Positions 52,015 through 62,686 are shown, counted from the first letter of the stretch. The stretch is DNA of 64,000 nt from Candidatus Scalindua sp. (GCA_018670825.1 JABHIW010000153.1:1-64000), one strand, 5' to 3'. A program made the numbers and translations. The notes: generated from the sequence alone by a model not told the origin.

Positions 52015-53331
52015 ATGAGTACAGTTGTTGAAGAAGCAGTACCGTTCAGGGTCGGTGAATGGTTGCCGTCGGATCAGTCTGTCCTGGAAAAATGGTTAGG
52101 GGCTCTCATCGAGAAAGAGAAGCAGAAACCAATACCGCTGGATTCGGTGATAGTGGAATTTAAAAAGCTTATTGAAGACGACCCTGAAGTCTATATGCTT
52201 TTTACCAAGATGTTTCAGCAGATCCCTAACAGGCCTCCCTATAACAAAACACCAACGGACAAACCGCAGGTAAAGGACTATCAGCATATGCTCCGCTTGA
52301 TCAATAGAGTAATGACAACGGCCCCATTATTTAACAAAACAGGTCTTGTCGGTTTTTCCATTAATGCCATTCTCGACTGGCCAATGGGGACTCCAGCCGG
52401 GACTGCAGCCTTCCTGAACAATAAGGTCAATAAACAGCTGAAGAAGATCCTCGACAAGTGGGGAACATACCTTAAATCGGAAGAGTCTGCCTGCGTGTTA
52501 AACAGTGAACCTAATCACTGGTTCAGTGAACCTGCCCTCGATGCGCTTGCCAAAAAGGATCCTTTTTATGGACAGGGAGATGATCCAAAGGATCCAAGGG
52601 AGAATTTCATTTATAACTTCAAATGTGATCTTGCTAAAACGCATTGGGGTTACAAGTCGTGGGATGACTTTTTCACCCGTGAATTTAATGAAGGGAGACG
52701 CCCCGTAGCATCGCCTGATGACCCAGGTGTCATTACCAATGCCTGCGAGTCGGCTCCCTATAGAATTGCCTACGGTGTGCAAAAACGTGAGACTTTCTGG
52801 ATCAAAGCGCAGCCTTACTCCCTTGACCATATGTTGGCAGGTCGTCATGTGGATAAATTTCTCGGTGGGACAGTTTACCAGGCTTTCCTCAGCGCAAAGA
52901 GCTATCACCGCTGGAACTGTCCTGTAGACGGAGAGATTGTACAAACCTGCATTATTGAGGGCAGCTACTATGCCGAGGCCTTGTCGGAAGGTTTTGATCG
53001 TGCCGGTCCGAATGATTCACAGGGCTACATAACCGAAGTGGCTACGCGTGCATTGATCTTTATCAAAGCCGACAATGACGATATTGGGCTCATGTGTTTT
53101 AAGCCTGTTGGAATGGCCGAGGTTTCCAGTTGTGACATTCAAGTCGAGAAAGGACATCCTGTCAAGAAAGGTGACTCATTAGGGACCTTCCGTTTTGGCG
53201 GTTCTACCCATTGCCTCTTCTTTGGTCCACAGGTGAAGCTTGCCTTCGATCTCCATGGCCAAACTCCCGGATTGAATTCAAGCAATATCCCGGTAAACGC
53301 AAAACTTGCCACGGTAGTTAAACCAGACTAG
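52015..53331 (+). CDS. phosphatidylserine decarboxylase-like protein (PsiD-like group)
   Basis: WDDFFTREFNEGRRPVASPDDP; FLSAKSYHRWNCPVDGEI; VEKGHPVKKGDSLGTFRFGGSTHCLFFGP; N-terminal PSD-associated domain. Confidence 0.8.
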   Translation: MSTVVEEAVPFRVGEWLPSDQSVLEKWLGALIEKEKQKPIPLDSVIVEFKKLIEDDPEVYMLFTKMFQQIPNRPPYNKTPTDKPQVKDYQHMLRLINRVMTTAPLFNKTGLVGFSINAILDWPMGTPAGTAAFLNNKVNKQLKKILDKWGTYLKSEESACVLNSEPNHWFSEPALDALAKKDPFYGQGDDPKDPRENFIYNFKCDLAKTHWGYKSWDDFFTREFNEGRRPVASPDDPGVITNACESAPYRIAYGVQKRETFWIKAQPYSLDHMLAGRHVDKFLGGTVYQAFLSAKSYHRWNCPVDGEIVQTCIIEGSYYAEALSEGFDRAGPNDSQGYITEVATRALIFIKADNDDIGLMCFKPVGMAEVSSCDIQVEKGHPVKKGDSLGTFRFGGSTHCLFFGPQVKLAFDLHGQTPGLNSSNIPVNAKLATVVKPD

Positions 53332-53492
53332 ACGGCGTGCAACCATCCTGCAAAGGTTATGGATCACACCTTGACTGGATGCCCGAGAACATTAGGTTTT
53401 GTATTTGTTTCGAATTTAGTGCCCGCCAGAATGACATGTCGGGCTGGCTTCGAGTTTCTTATTTTCCAGCTTGTCTGGGTTAGGGAGGAATA

Positions 53493-55235
53493 ATGAAAAA
53501 ACAACAACATTTAAAAACAGATAAATTTGCCTGTACAACAATGATTGTAGGAAAAGATGCATCAGTTGATGGTTCTGTTATTATTGCACATTCTGATGAT
53601 GATGTTAGTGATACAAGAGTTATATACGTTCCATCTCAAAAGGGAGAAAACAATATTTATCGATCTGTATATTATGATGATGCAAGCTTTGGTCCAATGA
53701 AATATAATTCAACTGCTATTAGAAGGTATATTGGAACATCAAGAGGTAACGGGTATGATACTAAAGATTATCCTAATAGTTTTGATTTAGGAAAAATCTC
53801 ACAACCAGATAATACCTTCTCATATTTTGATTCCAGTTATGGAATTATGAACGAACATAATCTAATGATTGGAGAGTGTACCTGTGGCGCAAAGGTTCAT
53901 CCAAATCCTAAACATAATGTGAGAATATTTTATTCCTCTGAGCTTTCCCGCGTGGCACTTGAACGATGCAAAACAGCAAGAGAAGCCATCGATTTGATTG
54001 CAGAACTTATTTATCAATATGGCTACTATGGAACAGGTGAAACATTGCTTTTAGGTGATGCGGATGAGGGATGGGTCATGGAAATGTGTGGCTATGATCT
54101 GGATGGATCTGACGGGATATGGGTAGCACAAAGAGTTCCTGATGATCACTATTTTGTTGAGGCAAATGAGTTTCGTATAAGAGATATTTATATGAACAAA
54201 AATGATAAACGGGTAAATAATGTTAAAGATCTTCCTTGCTACTTCAAATCGAGTTTAGAAAATAATCCTGAAAAAGAGAATGATGACCTGCTCTATTCTT
54301 CTAATCTTTTTAAGGCGTGTGAAGACAATGGATGGATAGAAAAAAATACAAAGCATCTGGATTGGCTGCCAACAGTAAGTTATGGCGAGTACAACCATCC
54401 ATACTACTCTTTAAGACGTGTCTGGCGTGCATTTTCAAAAGTCGCTCCTTTATCTAACTTGCAACCTTATGTTGATGATGGATATACTCGTGCCTATCCG
54501 TTTTCTTTAAAACCAGAGAAAAAATTATCAGTCCTTGATGTGGCTTCAATATACCGTGATCATTACGAAGGAACTGAATTTGACTTAACAAGAGGAAGAG
54601 CTGCCGGCCCATTTAATAATCCTGTGAGGTGTGAAGGTAATCCTGATCATGGTGATTCCTGGAATTTAAATAAACACAAACCTGCTGGTGCATGGGAGCG
54701 ACCTATATCTATATATCGTTGCGGTATGATGTGGATTAATCAGGCAAAGAGAAACGGTAATGACTCGACTGGTTTTTCCTGGATTGGGTTGGATCGTCCC
54801 GTTGCAAATTGCATTATGCCTTTTTATAGTAAAATGAAATCTTTACCGGAAAAAATTGAGACAATGAACCTTCTTGAGTTTGCTTTTAAAGGTAACAGTG
54901 CATGGTGGGCTTTCAACTTTGTTGCTAACTACGTTAACCTGAATTACGAATATATGATGAGAGAGGTTGTTGCCCTGCAAAATCAATTAGAAAAAGATTC
55001 TGCAGGAAAAATCAAACCCGTGTTGGATGGTCAGTCAAGTGAATTTATAATTGAGTTCTGTAATAATAATTTAGATACAGTGGTAAATAAATGGTGGGAA
55101 TTAGCAGTAACATTAATTGTAAGATATAATGACGGCTGCATAACTACAGGTCCAAATAATATTATGGAAAAATTAGATTATCCAAAGTCATGGTTAAAAG
55201 ATGTCGGTTTTTATGAAGGGCCTATAAACTACTAA
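53493..55235 (+). CDS. C69-family dipeptidase
   Basis: FACTTMIVGKDASVDGSVIIAHSDDD; MNEHNLMIGECTCGA; GETLLLGDADEGWVMEMCG. Confidence 0.85.
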   Translation: MKKQQHLKTDKFACTTMIVGKDASVDGSVIIAHSDDDVSDTRVIYVPSQKGENNIYRSVYYDDASFGPMKYNSTAIRRYIGTSRGNGYDTKDYPNSFDLGKISQPDNTFSYFDSSYGIMNEHNLMIGECTCGAKVHPNPKHNVRIFYSSELSRVALERCKTAREAIDLIAELIYQYGYYGTGETLLLGDADEGWVMEMCGYDLDGSDGIWVAQRVPDDHYFVEANEFRIRDIYMNKNDKRVNNVKDLPCYFKSSLENNPEKENDDLLYSSNLFKACEDNGWIEKNTKHLDWLPTVSYGEYNHPYYSLRRVWRAFSKVAPLSNLQPYVDDGYTRAYPFSLKPEKKLSVLDVASIYRDHYEGTEFDLTRGRAAGPFNNPVRCEGNPDHGDSWNLNKHKPAGAWERPISIYRCGMMWINQAKRNGNDSTGFSWIGLDRPVANCIMPFYSKMKSLPEKIETMNLLEFAFKGNSAWWAFNFVANYVNLNYEYMMREVVALQNQLEKDSAGKIKPVLDGQSSEFIIEFCNNNLDTVVNKWWELAVTLIVRYNDGCITTGPNNIMEKLDYPKSWLKDVGFYEGPINY

Positions 55236-55371
55236 AGACGAATTTATGGACAGCAACTGTATTTGTTAACAGCATGATAACACTGGGATTAAGGGTTGAT
55301 GGGTCTGCTTTCCGCCTGAATGACCCGGTCAAGCCATTCGGACGTGGGGCAGGCGCTTGACAAACAAACAA

Positions 55372-55640
55372 AACATACATTCAAAGACAGTTAATCACGC
55401 AAAGACACAAAGAACACAAAGAACACAAAGGGAAAAATTAATATCTTTTATTTTATCTTTTTAAATTTGATTTCTTCGTGATCTCTGTGTCTTTGTGTGA
55501 AATTTTCTTTTGTTTCTCACTTTTAATTAAAAATTGTCTACGACAAAATGTAACAATTGTGACATTTTTATATCTACAAAATACCCTTCAAAATGGAACA
55601 AATGTTCAATGTTTCATATCTTTAATCTGTGTTATAAAAG
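55372..55640. repeat. intergenic duplicated block, copy 2, with dyad operator-like sequence
   Basis: AAATGTAACAATTGTGACATTT at 55546-55567; followed by TTTATAtCTACAAAATACCCTTCAAA as in copy 1. Confidence 0.65.
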
Positions 55641-55752
55641 AAGCAGAGGTGATAGGAAAAAAGGCGAAAGATCAGTTTAAATGATAAGAAAAACAGGAGG
55701 CTATTATGAGATTAAAAAATTGTTTCTTGATCTACAGTAGGATGGTGCGAAG

Positions 55753-56439
55753 ATGAAAAGGATATTGTTTTGTTTAATCGCAATGCCGGTAGCGTTTGTA
55801 CTGGTAACCTCAGCGAATGCGGCCCTCATAACCAGAGGCACTGGAATATCAACACATGGTACTTTCAACCTAATCTATGACACTGATCTTGACCTCACGT
55901 GGTACGATTTTACCAATGCCGGAGACCTATGGAATAATCAGGCAGATTGGGCTGGTGCATTATCGGTTGATTTCGGCGGTGATACTTATGATGACTGGCG
56001 TCTGCCGTCAACAGTGGATGGCTCAACTGTGTGGAGCTATGATGGTACCACAACGTACGGTTATAATGTTACGAATAGTGAGATGGGCCATCTCTATTAC
56101 ACAGAGCTGGGGAATAAAGGGTATTTTGCTACCGATGGTACTTTTCCACAACCTGGATGGGGCCTGTTAAACACCGGAGATTTTCAGAATTTGATAGCCG
56201 CTTCTTACTGGTCTGGTACCGCGGTTGCAGGTTCTCCAGGCTGGTACTGGAATCCCATGTTGGCCGATGGGGGACAGCTCACGTTCCACTGGTCCGGCAC
56301 TTTTTATGGGTTGGCAGTTCGTGATGGTGATGTTGGTGTTGTCCCAGAACCCGCAACCATTACACTACTCGGCATTGGCCTTGTTGGACTTGCAGGTGCA
56401 ACAGCAAGGCGGAGACAGAAAAAGGTAAAATACCAATAA
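55753..56439 (+). CDS. PEP-CTERM protein with DUF1566-like domain
   Basis: LIYDTDLDLTWYDFTN...WRLPSTVDGS; C-terminus VPEPATITLLGIGLVGLAGATARRRQKK. Confidence 0.9.
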   Translation: MKRILFCLIAMPVAFVLVTSANAALITRGTGISTHGTFNLIYDTDLDLTWYDFTNAGDLWNNQADWAGALSVDFGGDTYDDWRLPSTVDGSTVWSYDGTTTYGYNVTNSEMGHLYYTELGNKGYFATDGTFPQPGWGLLNTGDFQNLIAASYWSGTAVAGSPGWYWNPMLADGGQLTFHWSGTFYGLAVRDGDVGVVPEPATITLLGIGLVGLAGATARRRQKKVKYQ

Positions 56440-56482
56440 CGCTAATCTATAATATCATCTTAATCGATGGGAGGGGGGAAGA

Positions 56483-57508
56483 ATGATGTTTAAAAAAGAA
56501 AAAGGAAAATTAATAGTTATATTTTTTGCCACGTTTATTATTGTATTCATGGCCAGTGTTTCCAGTGCCATAACCTTTGGTCCGGCTGTTAACATGGGAT
56601 CTACTGTTAATACCGGTGCTGATGAAAGATTTCCCGATATTTCCTCTGATGCCCTGGATTTATACCTCTCTTCTGACAGAACCGGAGGTAGTGGTTTACG
56701 CGATATTTATCTATCTACCCGTCCTGATATCTCAAGCTCCTTTGGCTTACCGTCAAATCTGGGAGTGACAATAAACAGTACAGTTACTGACAGTGCACCA
56801 AGTATTACATCCAATAATGTTGCTCTGTTTTTTAGTTCTGATAGACTTTCAGGTTCAGGAAGCGGTGACATCTGGGTTTCAGTCCTATCCGGTGCGCCAA
56901 ATAACGTAGGATCAGTTAACACCACAGCTAATGACATTGCACCTGACATATCTCCTGATGGCCTGACCATTTTTTTTACCTCCGACAGATCAGGTGGAAG
57001 CGGTGGTAATGATATTTATATGGCAACCAGATCAACTATCCCTGGTGCATTTGGTACAGCTCTTAATCTGACAACAATAAATACAGGGTTTAGTGATCTT
57101 GGCCCCACAATATCATCCGACGGATTAAGCCTCTATTTTACATCTGATCGTCCTGGTGGGTTTGGTGGTTTTGATCTGTATGTTTCAACTCGTCCCGACT
57201 TAATTTCATATTTTGGTTCTGGTGTAAATTTGGGAGCCAGTATTAACAGCAGTTTCAATGAAATGGGACCCAGTATATCTTCTGACGGCAGTACACTATA
57301 TTATGATTCTAACAGATCAGGTGGATTTGGTGGTTATGACATATATCAGTCTACTGCAGTCCCTGAACCCACAACCATCTTATTACTTGGGATGGGCTTA
57401 GCGGGATTTGCAGGGGTATTGGTAAGACGGAGGTTTAAGAGGCTAAACAGCAGTAGTACAGTCTCTAATATTATCTCAATCCAGAGGAACAATAGTTATT
57501 TGCTATAA
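56483..57508 (+). CDS. PEP-CTERM protein with PD40 (WD40-like) repeats
   Basis: Repeated ISSDGLSLYFTSDRPGGFGGFDLYVSTR units; VPEPTTILLLGMGLAGFAGVLVRRRFK. Confidence 0.9.
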   Translation: MMFKKEKGKLIVIFFATFIIVFMASVSSAITFGPAVNMGSTVNTGADERFPDISSDALDLYLSSDRTGGSGLRDIYLSTRPDISSSFGLPSNLGVTINSTVTDSAPSITSNNVALFFSSDRLSGSGSGDIWVSVLSGAPNNVGSVNTTANDIAPDISPDGLTIFFTSDRSGGSGGNDIYMATRSTIPGAFGTALNLTTINTGFSDLGPTISSDGLSLYFTSDRPGGFGGFDLYVSTRPDLISYFGSGVNLGASINSSFNEMGPSISSDGSTLYYDSNRSGGFGGYDIYQSTAVPEPTTILLLGMGLAGFAGVLVRRRFKRLNSSSTVSNIISIQRNNSYLL

Positions 57509-57551
57509 ATCTGATAATCCGAGTGTTACCCGCTTAAAGTACTTAAAGGCA

Positions 57552-57600
57552 CGATTTATCGGGAATCCAGGATATACTAGCCACTGGACTCCCGATAAAT
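57552..57600. repeat. inverted repeat, possible terminator
   Basis: ATTTATCGGGAaTCCAG ... CTGGAcTCCCGATAAAT. Confidence 0.6.
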
Positions 57601-57701
57601 GCATTTGGATATAACAAAAGCGGTATACACAAATTCCTAACCGGACGCTACTGAGTTTGTTCAATAAAAAGCTTCAACTTATTAAATACAATCAACAATT
57701 C

Positions 57702-59969
57702 TTAATCCTCACTCTTTGCACTGTTTCTTTTCTCCAATTTCTCCAGTAAGAACAGGATTTCGGCAGCATCGATATAATCCAGATTTGGATCAGAGGCCAA
57801 CTCTTTTTCACGAGAACCGGCAAGGATGGAATGTAGCTTTGCAATCAACAGCTTACCTTGTGCCGGTATTTTCGGGTCTTTTGCCACTTCATCCAGATGC
57901 TTTTTCACCTCCTCCGGTGGTTGATCTGCCATTGCATCATCAAACAAGGTACATAATCTTGCACCCGGATTCTGGTCTTCCCCACCTTCACTACGGAATG
58001 TGAGGTATAATTGGATTGCCTGCTCACGCGCCTGTGCTGCTGCTTCCTGATTATCGTCAGCCAGTTCAATCTCACGTAGTTTGTCCCAGGCCCTCCATGG
58101 TTCAACATTATGGCCATATGGTTTAAAGCACTCAATAGCTCGCTGGATTTCCTGCCTTGCATCTTTGTAGCGTTTAAGTGCGATTAATGTAATGGATAGA
58201 TTTCCACGGACGCGGCCTTCATCTGCCATGTTATTGATCTCGACATATTTTTCTGCTGATCGTTGTAGAAAGGTTACTGCTTCATCTGTTCGTCCTATTT
58301 TTGCGTAAAAGCTTCCGAGTCTCCCCAGATTCTTAGCCTGATCTAACAGGTTATTTTGTTGTTCAGAAATGGCAAGAGATTTTTTAAATGCCTGCTCCGA
58401 TTCTTCAAATTGACCGATTTCCTCGTGTACTGCACCCATCTGCTGATAGGCAACTGCAACCATATCCATATCACCAAGTTTTTCAAATATCTCCCGTGCT
58501 TCATCGTGGGCCTTAATAGCGTCTTCGTATCGCTCCTGAGATAGCCGTACCGTTCCAAGTTGACCTTTTCCTATGGCCATATGTTTTTCACTCTTGTATT
58601 TTTCGGCAATGCGAATACATTCTTGAAAAGCGGCGGCGGATTCATCTAAACGATCAAGATCGAGAAGACACTCCCCTTTTTTGGCAAGTGAAGCAGATGC
58701 CATTATTCCGGCAGCTTCAGAGCTTTTCTGATCAGCAATTTGTTCAAAGCGTTGGATAGCTTCATTAATTGCCTGAAGCGCGTTTTCGGAAGCGCCTCCC
58801 ATTCTTAATACACGTCCAAGCTGTATGTACGCCTCTGTTGTGTCGTAATCTGCTCCCTCATAACTTGTATCACCTGCTTTTATGCATTTGTCAAGGAGCA
58901 CCTGCGCGACACTTAAAGCCTGTGGAAGATTTCCTATTTCCAGGTATTTTTCAACCTGTAATCTCAAGGTTTCAAATCTTGAAGAGTTCCATTCTGAAGT
59001 CTTTTTCTGCTCTACCTTCTGAATCGCCTTTACTTTTGCCAGGATATCCGGTTTGTCTAGATGTGCAATCAATTGTTCAAGTAATGTAGCTCTGTCCAGA
59101 GTAACTTCAGGCACTTCCTGTATCTGTACATATTCCAGAGATTGTATCAGATTAGGTAGTTCCATCAGCGTCAGTTCATCCGCAAGGTTTGAATCTACCG
59201 ATTGTTGTTTATACAGAAATTCACTCAATTGTCGTAAGCATTCGGCCCATCTGCCTCTACTTTTGTCGAGTATAGCTTCATCCAATTCATTCAGGAGATA
59301 AGGACACAGAGAGGGGTGAAAGTGTAGAAAACCATAAGGCATAGGTTTTGCCAGCTTAATTTCACGCAATTCATTAATCAATAAATCCCTTTCAGCATCA
59401 TTAAGCTGTAAAACATTTGCTATATTTGAAATACTAGCACCTTCCTGAAAAACACCCAGGGGTTTAATCTTCTGACGAATATTAGGTGACAGTCGTTTCA
59501 GGGAATTTTCTATTCCGTCAATGAGAGCCTTTTCACGTTTGTCAGACAGGCTTTTATTCAATACTGCAACTATTTGAGATACGGCTTCATTTATACCGCC
59601 AGGACCGATCAGGATCTGTGTTCCAACCGGTTCATTTCCAAACTGTTCATTTAGCTCTGCAGGGTTAACACCTGCTAACAGTAATGGAATCACTTTGTAA
59701 TTATCTCCTTCTTTACGGTTCACTTCCAGAGCGTATTTTATCTCTTTTAGGACCTGAGGAGAATTTATCGTGTCGGGTCCAATCACGGCAATAAATGCAC
59801 CTGATTCTTCAATCTGCTGTTTTATGTCAGAATTCAATTCATCATCAGGAGCTGTTTCATGTGAGTCCGCACGGGTATTCAGCCCCTGGTTTTCTACTCC
59901 TTTACACAGACTTATTACAAGTGGCTTATATTTCTTGCCATGGGAAATGAAGATATAATTATTTTTCAT
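57702..59969 (-). CDS. TIR-domain TPR protein
   Basis: N-terminal YIFISHGKKYKPLVISLCKGVENQGL...SDIKQQIEESGAFIAVIGPDTINSPQVLKEIKYAL (TIR-like); C-terminal TPR array. Confidence 0.85.
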   Translation of the reverse strand: MKNNYIFISHGKKYKPLVISLCKGVENQGLNTRADSHETAPDDELNSDIKQQIEESGAFIAVIGPDTINSPQVLKEIKYALEVNRKEGDNYKVIPLLLAGVNPAELNEQFGNEPVGTQILIGPGGINEAVSQIVAVLNKSLSDKREKALIDGIENSLKRLSPNIRQKIKPLGVFQEGASISNIANVLQLNDAERDLLINELREIKLAKPMPYGFLHFHPSLCPYLLNELDEAILDKSRGRWAECLRQLSEFLYKQQSVDSNLADELTLMELPNLIQSLEYVQIQEVPEVTLDRATLLEQLIAHLDKPDILAKVKAIQKVEQKKTSEWNSSRFETLRLQVEKYLEIGNLPQALSVAQVLLDKCIKAGDTSYEGADYDTTEAYIQLGRVLRMGGASENALQAINEAIQRFEQIADQKSSEAAGIMASASLAKKGECLLDLDRLDESAAAFQECIRIAEKYKSEKHMAIGKGQLGTVRLSQERYEDAIKAHDEAREIFEKLGDMDMVAVAYQQMGAVHEEIGQFEESEQAFKKSLAISEQQNNLLDQAKNLGRLGSFYAKIGRTDEAVTFLQRSAEKYVEINNMADEGRVRGNLSITLIALKRYKDARQEIQRAIECFKPYGHNVEPWRAWDKLREIELADDNQEAAAQAREQAIQLYLTFRSEGGEDQNPGARLCTLFDDAMADQPPEEVKKHLDEVAKDPKIPAQGKLLIAKLHSILAGSREKELASDPNLDYIDAAEILFLLEKLEKRNSAKSED

Positions 59970-60323
59970 AATGCCTTCCTAATATTTTAATAATTTTAAC
60001 AATAACAACTTTAATCTTATTCCTTATCTTTTACTAAAAAAAATGTATTACAAAAAAGTATAATAATGAATCTCTTTTAAATCAATGTTCAAAACGTCGG
60101 AATATGGAAATATTTGTGAAACGGGTAAGTATGTTCTTTCCTGAAAATGGATATTTTAACATCTTATACACCTAATATGGTAACTTTAATTGACATATCC
60201 ACAATCATTACTATAATAAACGATTAAAAAATTCCGGGTGTTTAAGCCGGTTTGTGATAAGCACTAAGGGGGAAATCCCTCATATCATTTCGCATATTTA
60301 TTAGAATAAAGAAAACGTAAAAA

Positions 60324-61262
60324 ATGAGTGGTGAAATCGAAAGTCTGGATATTGATGAAAAGGTAGAGAGTACCGTCTTAAGGTATGTCGGGAATACCCC
60401 TTTAGTAAGGATCAAAACTCCTCAGGATATATCTGATAAAATTGAGATATACGCTAAACTTGAATATTTTAACCCGGGAGGGTCGGTAAAAGACCGTCCG
60501 GTGTTGAGGATGATAAAAGAGGCAATAAAGACTGGAGAACTTACTCACGACAAGGCAATTCTGGACTCTACCTCGGGAAATGCGGGAGTCGCATACTCAA
60601 TGATAGGTGCAGCGTTGGGATATGAAGTGGATCTGGTTATACCCGGAAACGCCAGCAAAGAAAGAATGCAAACCATCAGGGCTTACGGGGCAACGATTAT
60701 TACCACTGATCCTATAAAGGGATATGATGAGGCGATAAGAAGAGCACATGAGATGCTGGCAGAAAATCCCGATAAATATTATATGCCGGACCAATACGCA
60801 AACGAGAATAATCCACTTGCTCATTATGAAACAACAGGTAAAGAGATCCTGGAACAGACTGATGGAAAGGTCACACACTTTATTTGCGGTGTTGGTACAG
60901 GCGGTACGGTGATGGGTGTCGGGAGAAGGCTTAAGGAATACAATCCGGACATAAAGATTTATGTCATCAAGCCTGAGGACTTTCCCGGGATTGAGGGGCT
61001 AAAGCCTATGGGTGAAGAGTATATAAAACCAAAGATTTACCGGGATGATTTTATCGAAGATAGTGTATTTAATATAACCTCCGAGGAGGCAAAGGACACG
61101 TGTTGTACTCTGGCCAGTGAAATGGCCCTCTTTGTCGGGCAGTCGTCTGGCGCATTTATGAAAGGTGCTCTAGAGTTGGCCGAGGAAATAGACGAAGGCG
61201 TGATAGTCACCCTTTTTCCTGATACCGGCAGCAGATATTTCAGCACACAATTATGGGAATAA
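60324..61262 (+). CDS. PLP-dependent cysteine synthase
   Basis: VGNTPLVRI; EYFNPGGSVKDRPVLRMI; TSGNAGVAYSMIGAALGY; GVGTGGTVMGVGR. Confidence 0.9.
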   Translation: MSGEIESLDIDEKVESTVLRYVGNTPLVRIKTPQDISDKIEIYAKLEYFNPGGSVKDRPVLRMIKEAIKTGELTHDKAILDSTSGNAGVAYSMIGAALGYEVDLVIPGNASKERMQTIRAYGATIITTDPIKGYDEAIRRAHEMLAENPDKYYMPDQYANENNPLAHYETTGKEILEQTDGKVTHFICGVGTGGTVMGVGRRLKEYNPDIKIYVIKPEDFPGIEGLKPMGEEYIKPKIYRDDFIEDSVFNITSEEAKDTCCTLASEMALFVGQSSGAFMKGALELAEEIDEGVIVTLFPDTGSRYFSTQLWE

Positions 61263-61978
61263 AAAAAATGAAAAGAAATTTATTTACACTTCTGGGTATT
61301 TCAATATTATCACTTCTGTTTATTACCGTGAATTCCGGTTGCAGCAATAAGCAAGGAGATGCTGAAGAACATTATGATATAGGTACACTTCATTGGAAAC
61401 AGGGAAGGATTGATGATGCCATCGAAGAATATAAGAGGTCAGTAAGTATTTTTCCCTATTTCGAGAAAGCACACTTTAGTCTGGGTTGTGTATATACCCA
61501 GAAAGGGGAATACGATCTTGCAATTGAATCATTCAAGCAAGGATTGGAAATCAAACCGGATTGGATAGAGGCGCACACAAACCTGGGCGCCGCATATGAA
61601 GCAAATAGTATGGCTAAAGATGCTCTGGAAGAGTATAAAAAAGCATTAGGGATCAATCCTGATGTCCCGGAATCTCACATAAATCTGGGTAATCTATTTC
61701 TCAAGATGGAGAGATTTGATGAGGCTATTGGTGAATATAATATTGCCATCAAACTTAAGCCTGGCTTCTCGGAAGCCTACAACAATCTTGGTTATGTTTA
61801 TTTCAAACAGAGTAATTATAGCTTAGCGATTAACAATTTTAAGAAAGCCATTGAACAAAAACCGGATTATATTAGCGCATATAATAATCTTGGACAGGCA
61901 TATATAAAAGTAGGGATGCGTGATAAAGCACGGGAACAGTACGACATAGTCCAAGAACTTTCCAGCAAGAACAAGTAA
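61253..61978 (+). CDS. TPR-repeat lipoprotein
   Basis: Lipobox-like LFITVNSGCSN; repeated IEEYKRSVSIFPYFEKAHFSLGCVY units; overlaps upstream gene end. Confidence 0.85.
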   Translation: MGIKKMKRNLFTLLGISILSLLFITVNSGCSNKQGDAEEHYDIGTLHWKQGRIDDAIEEYKRSVSIFPYFEKAHFSLGCVYTQKGEYDLAIESFKQGLEIKPDWIEAHTNLGAAYEANSMAKDALEEYKKALGINPDVPESHINLGNLFLKMERFDEAIGEYNIAIKLKPGFSEAYNNLGYVYFKQSNYSLAINNFKKAIEQKPDYISAYNNLGQAYIKVGMRDKAREQYDIVQELSSKNK

Positions 61979-62099
61979 ATAGGCAGAGTAAAGACCTCTT
62001 CCCCGGACAGAAAGTGTCGAGAACTTTAAACCCCTCCTTAAGAAGTCAATGTCATTGAATTAAGAGATTTGATCTTTACATATAGAAAACAAATCTTTT

Positions 62100-62163
62100 T
62101 TTGGAGTGCAGTAACCGTGTTACTGCATTAACACGCATCATCACGGATGATGCACTCCATATT
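62100..62163. repeat. palindromic intergenic repeat
   Basis: TGGAGTGCAGTAACCGTGTTACTGCATT...GCATCATCACGGATGATGCACTCCA. Confidence 0.6.
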
Positions 62164-62204
62164 TCTACCTTAACTTGATGTATAGGAATTCCAAAGTTGG
62201 AGAC

Positions 62205-62290
62205 GTTGAGATTCTTCGGTCGTTCCTTCCTCAGAATGACACGCAAAAAATGTCATTCTGAATGAAGCGGAGCGGAATGAAGAATCTAAC
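62205..62290. repeat. palindromic repeat, third copy of the TCATTCTGA...TCAGAATGA family
   Basis: GATTCTTCGGTCGTTCCTTCCTCAGAATGACA...TGTCATTCTGAATGAAGCGGAGCGGAATGAAGAATCT. Confidence 0.7.
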
Positions 62291-62686
62291 TTGAAGATGC
62301 CTACCATATGATTAACAAACCTGTTTGCTAAAAGTTGTATAGGTTCACTTTGCATTTGTTGCCTTAAATCTATTGGCAATACCGACAAAAGACTGGGTTT
62401 GTTATTATTCCATTTAACGTAATTCACATATCAAGCGTAAATACTATGCAAATTAAGACTTACGCAATTATGCTTTTGTGTCAGGTTCTTTATTATTCGG
62501 CAGTTTTAATTATACTGTAATTGGCATATGTATATTGTTTGCAATAAGTTGCGCTTATTGGTATATATTGCTTATGTTTTTATACAAAGTACTTTTTAAG
62601 GGTTTATGAATAATACAGGTTATAAAGCGTGGAGGAGATGTAGAACTGGATAATCTTATAATGGTATGTAAAGAAAAGGTGTAAAG

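Noticed and set aside
55380-55435. CRISPR-like short repeats (AAAGACACAAAGAACACAAAGAACACAAAG)
   Set aside because: Simple microsatellite-like repetition without unique spacers; no cas genes anywhere in the window.
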